NCBI GenBank assembly: GCA_033439765.1
Contig: JAULSN010000006.1
Span: 186,001 to 250,000, forward strand
Source: Lasiosphaeria ovina
Taxonomy: Eukaryota; Ascomycota; Sordariomycetes; Sordariales; Lasiosphaeriaceae
Reading direction: 5' to 3'
Length of the DNA: 64,000 nucleotides
Both the position numbers and the translations under genes were made by a program. Under the pieces are notes generated by a model. It searched no databases. It was given only the letters and a program-made list of their open reading frames with translations, and was not told the origin of the DNA. Below, in pieces: positions 58,284 to 64,000 of the stretch; position 1 is the first letter of the stretch, and each line of letters begins with the position of its first letter.

Positions 58284-60967
58284 GGATTGAGAATGAATGG
58301 TTGGCTTAAAAACAGAAAGGAAGGAAAAGGGCCCGGGTATGCAACCGGGATTGACTTGAGGTTGCTCAGTGGATAATTTTTCAGGTAGGCGTGGCCGGGT
58401 ATTTCGTTGATCCCGCTTCGGTGTAGTCACAACCCAGCTGACTTTGGTCGGCCGGTCAGCCCTGCCCAGCGACGCGACGCGACAGGTCAATCAATTACAA
58501 GTTGGGTACGTGCGGTTGCTGGATTGGGGTTGTTCGGGCAGCGAGCGGGCGGGCCAAATGCACCTAAGCGCCCCTGATCTGTCTCTTGATTGGTCGCAGC
58601 TGGAACTGAAACAACTGTGCCGGAGAGAAGGTGCAGCTGCACCTTGAGCTCCAAACGGGGAGGAACCAACTGGTTACCTACCGAGGAGATATCTGATCCG
58701 AGTCCACTCATGTGCAGTACAAAACGGGAAACATGCACTCTGCGGGTAGCATGTCAAGTTTCCTGGTTGGGCCTAGGGGGCGGCGAGTTGTCCAGCTCCT
58801 GCGCCTCTGCCGCAACGGATTAATTCATTCTGACAACTCAACCTTAAAAATGCGACTCAAATACAAAGTGGAACGAACCAACAGCAGGCTGTCGGGACCA
58901 TGGGCTGGGAACCAACAGCGTTTTCCCCAAAAGCGAACATTGAAGATGGACGTGAAGTGAGTGTTGGCTGTGCCCCGCCCACTGCGGCACCGCGCTGTCG
59001 TGCATTGATTCGACTTTGCTTGCGAGGTATCTTTCTGCCTTGACAGTGTCAGCTCGGTACCCAAGGTAACCTAGCTTACCTGCCATACCATACCTTAGGT
59101 ACTTCTCGAAATACTCTCCGTGCCGTGTTTGTGTGAATCAACCTGACGCCTATGGCCCTGTGCTAGGGCCGGAGCGCCGCTAACCGATCGGCCAACCGAC
59201 CAACAAGTCAATACCCCTTGCGCCGCTGGCTCCTCGCTGCTGCTCGTTGCGTCGGGATGCTGTTTCAGGACGCAGAGCAGATAGATGCCTTGATGCATGT
59301 GCCGCCATCGTGTATCACTCAAGACTATATAATCCCTCGAAACCAGGAGCCCCTCCCGGGCTTTGCATCTTGTTCAAGGGCATCCTCGAACATCTTTGGC
59401 ACTCAAATTTCTCTCCACTAACTCTCATTCTTGCCTGATTTACAAGCTCAATACACCCTCCAACTACTACCCTTGCCTTTCCTCAGCCACAGCCACGCCG
59501 GGTATTGGGTTATTTTTTCGTGACCAACTTCAATCTATATTTCGCATAAAAGTCCTCAAAACCTGACTTTTAAAATCTCTTCTCGTAGGGAAAACGCCCC
59601 CCGAAAGGAGAAGTTGGCTCCTAGATCCCCGATTAAGGAACCCTCGAGGCCAGTCTCTCTCGTAGAAATTCCTACTAAAGGATCCACCTAGAAAATATAT
59701 TAGCCATAATCCTCGTCCTCCCCAAATCTAGCGCAGCGCCGATAGACATTTATAATTCAAAGACTAGACATCGTTTTACGCTTCTCCGGAGTGAGTGAAC
59801 CAGGCGGCACGGGCGGCACAGCCCCGAGGACGATTTCGGAAAGCTGAAACGGGGAATCGGGTGGAGTGCGACACAGCTGCGGGGCTAATTAGCCCCTGCC
59901 TGGGAAACCAATCCATGGCGCATAACCAAAACCTTAAACCAACGACGGTGCCCGCTGCCGACTAATTTAGTCAGCTTATAGAACCCGCGTATAGGAAAGA
60001 AAAACTTAGGGGGAGGGGAAATCCTAACCTTGTTTCCCGGAGAATCGCTACGCTGAGACGTTCGAAAACATCTTCTTCTCGGCTTCTTGCAAAGTTGCAG
60101 CTAGTGAAAGTCTTCGTTTCTCTTTTTCCGTGTGTTTACTAACTAACACGAAGTGCCGTCCCTATAATCCTCGAATAGGTGAAATTAAGGTGGGCTGCTT
60201 TTGTGGCGCAAACTGCTATTAAGCCCATGAGATTATAGACATCCGAAGAGGGAAAACCCCGGAGATTCTTTTCATTAGCTGCGGGAGATGTCTGTGCCAC
60301 GTATATACTCCGCATTAATCTCGTCCCTTCGAGAGATAATATAGTATATCGAGATTCGGTCGGATATACACCGCCGTAGTCAATCTCGCGTCCTCGGTTC
60401 TCTGTTCAAATCGGCTGGAGCTTATAGTCGCTTTCGGTCTTCAGATAGTTTAGAAATCAACAAACTCGTCCGTTTAAACTTCTTTGATTACCTATCGAGT
60501 GAACGTTCGCAGTTCTTGTCTCGTCGGAGAATCAAATGCTGTCCGCCGTCTATCGTCTGCAGAAGTTCCGAGGTCGCCAATTGCCTTGGTCTTTGCCTCT
60601 TCGCACTTTTGTTCTCGTGCTGAGGATATCGGGGCTTTGTCTCGCGTCACAGTAACCAGTGACGCTGTAGAATCTGTTCGTCATGTTAATCAACAAACCC
60701 ATTGTTTGTTTGGAGAGATTGCCGTCTGGGCGGGCCCAAACCAAGACAGGGATTTCAACATCTCAACCCTGCAAATCGTTATTTCTCAAGGAGCCGAAAT
60801 GTCATGGCAATCTCTTGGGCTATAGAGATCTCTCGCTGCGGACCTCCCTGTCCATTAATGTCAAGAAGATCGAGGAGCGCTGCATTCGGAGTGGAAAGCA
60901 AGACCGCCGACAGCGACAAGCTTTTCAGATTTCTTTGCGATAGGAGACGACAGCCTGGATCCGATAG
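58284..60967. other. Intergenic and degraded region
   Basis: No intact gene. It contains copy 3 of the 50-bp motif (59,496-59,549), after which DNA to about 60,480 is AT-rich and stop-laden, like a decayed mobile element. A 113-codon frame at 60,484-60,825 has no recognisable domain. Confidence 0.45.
59496..59549 (+). repeat. Dispersed ~50-bp motif, copy 3
   Basis: Reads CGCCGGGTATTGGGTTATTT, then CGTGACCAACTTCAATCTAT and TTCGCATAA. Same orientation as copy 2 and opposite to copy 1. Confidence 0.7.
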
Positions 60968-61850
60968 TGTGGCCAGGCTAGCAGGGATCAGACCGGACCC
61001 CGGCCTGATGCCCTCAAGCCGAGGCATAAGTGGATATGGGATCCACCGGTCCAGGCCATCATTTCCATATATATATTCCGCTATGGCCCAGATAGCTAGA
61101 CTTCCTCCAAGCAATCCAGTCCTTACCTTTCCTCCCAACAGGTTATGAGTTCCCGTCGCTTCAACAATTGAAGCTATTCCCACTTTTATTTACAGTCCTT
61201 TTTCGACCCTATAGCACATCCGATCACCGGAATTACCGATTCCCCGGACCTACACGTCCAACGTCGAATACCTACGGCCCTCCCTACGGCCTATAGCCCT
61301 CCCGGAAGGCCCACACGTACCCTCCACGTCCCTATCCCCTGAAGTCATCGCCAGCCCTACGATGGCCAAAGTCAAGGTCCCTAAATTGAAGGGCGACGAG
61401 AACTTCGTCGCCTAGAAGGCAGCGATCCGTAACGCCCTCGGTTCTACAGGCCTAATTATATATATCGAACCGATTACACCGCCCGGAGCCACGCCGGCCC
61501 CGACGGTAGGCATGCCTACACCCGCTACAACCTTTACTATACCGGGCAGCATCACCCCGGGTAGCATCACCCCGGGCACCGCCATACCCGGTATAGCCAT
61601 ATCAGGCACCGCTATACCGGCATTCGCCCTCGACTCTACGGAATACCTGACCTAGTATATAGGCCGCTATATAGCGGTAGGAATCATTATAACTACCCTT
61701 ACCGATCTTATAGTGGTTCAAATACTTCGTTAATACGGCTGGTTATAAGCAGAAGAAGACCGGAAGGTTACGTTTAACCTAGTCTACCGTACGATTCCGA
61801 GTATAGGTAAGCTCTCCCGCCGCGAGCTCTTATAGGAGTTTTCCTCCCTA
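60968..61850 (+). mobile_element. Truncated second Copia copy (5' LTR and start of gag)
   Basis: A 173-bp LTR (60,968-61,140, TGTGGCCAGG to CTCCCAACA) is followed by the GGTTATGAGTTCCCG primer site and gag from ATG 61,361 (MAKVKVPKLKGDEN). It belongs to the family at 36,898-43,594. Gag has TGG-to-TAG stops consistent with RIP. At about 61,850 it is cut off by the Fot1-like insertion, and no Copia sequence is seen beyond. Confidence 0.88.
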
Positions 61851-62448
61851 TAACGTGTCTGCATAGCGTGCGCCCACTTATAGCGTACGCTCACTTTTCC
61901 CACCCCAATTGAACTTTCGCGCGACATCGCAAATTCCTCCACAACAAAACATGCCCGCCGCACGAAATGAAGCACAAGTACAGCTTGCCGTTCAAGCTAT
62001 GGAACGCGATAAGCAACTCCGCCTTGGAACCGCTACAAAACGGTATTCGGTCGACCGAAGAATACTAAAGCGACGACGGAACGGAATACTCCTACGAGCA
62101 GATATGATCCCTAGTAATAGGAATTTAGATTCCCTTAAGGAAGAGGTTATTATACGAAGGATCCTCGACCTATACGAGTAAGGATTTTCGCCAGGATACG
62201 ATCTAGTAGAAGATATGGCTAACTTGCTACGCGCGACGCGTGGCGCGTTACGCGTCGGACCGCGCTGGGCTTCCAACTTCGTACGACGATAACTAGAGCT
62301 CCGGACGCGTTGGTCGTATCCGTACGACTACTAAAGGGCTAAATACGAAGATCCAAAGATAATTAGCGCGTGGTTCAACCTTATTCGTAATATAATTACG
62401 AAGTATGGAATCTAGGAGTCGGATATCTGGAACTTCGACGAGACTGGG
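61851..62448 (+). mobile_element. Fot1/pogo-like (Tc1-mariner superfamily) DNA transposon, 5' part
   Basis: The left border is a TA within Copia gag, then ACGTGTCTGCATAGCGTGCG and an ATG at 61,951. The degraded frame reads NEAQVQLAVQAMERDKQL and TKRYSVDRRILKRRRNG (two helix-turn-helix regions), ILDLYE then stop, DVEDMANLL..RGALRVG, WASNFVRR, and NFDETG (first catalytic Asp). The sequence is cut right after NFDETG by the Gypsy LTR at 62,449. The DDE domain remainder may lie beyond the window. Confidence 0.85.
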
Positions 62449-62712
62449 TGTAAGAGAGGGCAGGTACGCCTGATCAAGGTGGTCACAATGTAGGCAAGAA
62501 GAAGGGCGAGCAATGAGTGGCATTGGTGTAAGACTTCAACCTGGCCCTCGCAAAGGAAGGTGGGCGAGGGCCGCTGCTTATATACATGCTCAGGGGCTCC
62601 GTTCCTTGTGACGGCAGTAGCTGTGCCAACTGGCAGTGGTCTGGCCAGTTGGTGACAGGTGGTGGGCGCACACAAAGGTGTGCGCACGTGCTTGGGGTGC
62701 TCTTTCCTTACA
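62449..62712 (-). repeat. 3' LTR of the Gypsy element (264 bp)
   Basis: Same family and length as the solo LTR at 39,373-39,636. Left flank CTGGG and right flank ACTAT differ, as expected when the right side is the interior of an element. Confidence 0.9.
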
Positions 62713-62792
62713 ACTATCCCCCCCCCCGTAGATCGACGTCCTCGTCGATCTTGAACCTTGTCTGTTGTCCTCCCTCCAACAAGAGCAAAAGC

Positions 62793-62864
62793 GCCGCGGT
62801 AGTGTAGTGGTTAACACCCTAGTATCTTTGCTAGAGGTCGGGGGTTCGAATCCTCCTCGGGGCA
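62793..62864 (+). tRNA. tRNA-like sequence, probably a pseudo-tRNA, inside the Gypsy element
   Basis: 72 nt with A-box-like TGTAGTGGTTA and B-box GGTTCGAATCC. D-stem GTGT/ACAC, T-stem GGGGG/CCTCC and anticodon stem CTAGT/GCTAG pair. The acceptor stem GCCGCGG/TCGGGGC has a G-G mismatch, and the anticodon loop has only six bases, leaving the anticodon unclear (CTT is one reading). Likely degenerate or captured. Confidence 0.5.
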
Positions 62865-64000
62865 TCTTAGTTTATGGGCACTGCCTACGGGTCGTGCTAG
62901 TGGATTAATGACTTTTTAGTTATTCCACTTCCTGTACCTTTGTTTTGCTTTTTTCTCGTATCGTTATAGTACCTTCTGTGCGTTGGCCAAGTGTTCCCTA
63001 GGTTCCTAGGTATTGTATTCTGCTGGCCAGCCTGCCCATTTGACTAGGAACCTTTTTCGTTCTCCTTCATCCTTGTGTTCCACGATGTCTTCTACTTCCT
63101 ACTCTTCCTCTCCTTCTACTAGCTCTGGTAGTAGTAGTACCTTCTGGCCTTCGGCTACCGACTACTTTTCTAATAGGGAGACTGGGAAGATATTATGGAG
63201 CCGGGCGTACTTGGCTGGTAGTTCGACCCGGTATGCCTGCGTGCCGATCCTTTCCGTAATCTTGACTAGGATGAACCTTAGTACTAGCTTCCTTCCTGCC
63301 TTGAATCGGAAATTCTGTATAGAGAGTCCAACTGTCTCTCCTACTTCGAATTCGATCTACTAGTGTCGTGCGTCGTAGTATTTCTTCTGGGAGTCTACTA
63401 CCTTCTGCTAGTGGTGGTACAACCTCTCCCTCAGGTGTGCTAGCTTACTCAGCCGCTCGTGAACCCCTTGCACCTTCAGCTATATAGAGGGTACGTAATG
63501 CGCTATCCGAGGATTATAGCCGTATAAGGCCTCGAACGGGCTCGCTCCGATGGTTGCGTATACGCTATTGTTGTACGCAAACTCCGCTTCGTGGAGTAGT
63601 GGTGCCTACTGGGCCTCTTCGTTGGTAAAGCACCTTAAATAGTACTGTAGGCTTTGGTGTGTTCGTTCCGACTGGCCATCGGTCTACGGGTGGTAGGCTA
63701 TTGAGAGCCTCTACTTGACTTGGCGAGCTTTGGAGAGCTCTACCCAGAAATTACTAGTTAATAGGGAATCTTAGTCGGAGACTATACCTATTAGTATGCC
63801 AAATCGGCATTCCATATACTCGTAGAGTAGCTAGGCTAACTCGGCTGCCGTAACCATAATAGTAGTTGGGATAAAGAGCGCGGTTTTCGTGAACCGGTCC
63901 ATAACTACTAGGATGGTATTTACGATACGGTCCTTATACTAGTAAGGGGGTAGCTTCGTAATGAAATCTAGGCTAATCTCTTCGAAAGGTTAGGTAGGTA

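Larger units (their letters stand above)
62449..64000 (-). mobile_element. Gypsy-type LTR retrotransposon, 3' portion, RIP-degraded
   Basis: The 3' LTR is 62,449-62,712 (264 bp, TGTAAG/CTTACA ends). It is preceded in minus orientation by a CGGGGGGGGGATAGT polypurine tract (62,713-62,729). From 64,000 down to about 63,050 the minus strand encodes integrase and the pol C-terminus with stops: LDFITKLPP, VVMDRFTKTALFIPTT, SD.DSLLTSNFW, AYHP.TDGQSERTHQ, then LPAKYARLHNIFPVSLLEK. TGG and CAG codons have become TAG, as expected from RIP. The 5' portion lies beyond the window. The element interrupts the Fot1-like transposase. Confidence 0.9.

Noticed and set aside
62590..62865. Minus-strand ORF starting MPRGGFEPPTS
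   Set aside because: RGGFEPPT is a known artefact of translating a tRNA gene antisense; the DNA is better read as a tRNA-like unit plus LTR.

Overview
The window is nuclear DNA from a filamentous ascomycete, most likely a Sordariomycete-like member of the Pezizomycotina. The genes carry short introns (48-121 nt) with GTRNGT donors and CTAAC/CTGAC-like branch points. HET-domain, NACHT and C2H2 genes are abundant. The transposons carry transition-type stop codons (TGG to TAG, CAG to TAG, CAA to TAA) and TA enrichment typical of repeat-induced point mutation (RIP).

Layout. The left 9 kb is ordinary. It holds the start of a large Ser-rich protein running off the left edge, an intact cytochrome P450 and a five-exon maltose/hexose-type MFS transporter. 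From about 10 kb to 58 kb lies an island of allorecognition or immunity-type genes: an intact HET gene with an 18-bp coding minisatellite (10.5-12.3 kb), a DUF7580-like gene head-to-head with a C2H2 plus PHD-finger gene (14.8-19.4 kb), a broken NACHT/NLR gene head-to-head with a SNF2 helicase gene (26.5-33.8 kb), an intact HET gene head-to-head with an AAA+ ATPase gene (43.6-49.2 kb), a broken HET gene (53.1-54.4 kb), an NLR N-terminal fragment (55.9-56.5 kb) and a broken kinase-like gene (56.9-58.3 kb). Between them are gene relics: a LysM chitinase pseudogene, a ketoreductase fragment of a polyketide synthase, an FAD-monooxygenase fragment and a small tyrosinase-like fragment.

Mobile elements. 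A RIP-degraded Copia element (36,898-43,594) has 173-bp LTRs and a 5-bp target duplication, and carries two nested solo LTRs, each with its own duplication. The right end is a nested stack: a truncated second Copia copy, a Fot1/pogo-like transposase inserted in it, and a Gypsy element interrupting that and running off the right edge. Hairpin-bearing repeats at 13, 50 and 54.5 kb look like the ends of a Mutator-like (MULE) family whose FAR1-like transposase fragment lies at 54.9-55.3 kb.

How the genes may work together. The repeated motif of the island is a suspected recognition or cell-death gene divergently paired with a putative nuclear or ATPase partner across 310-443 bp. This resembles the linked two-gene organisation of known fungal incompatibility systems. 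No functional link can be proved from sequence alone. Exon models were built by eye from splice motifs and reading frame; exact boundaries need transcript data.
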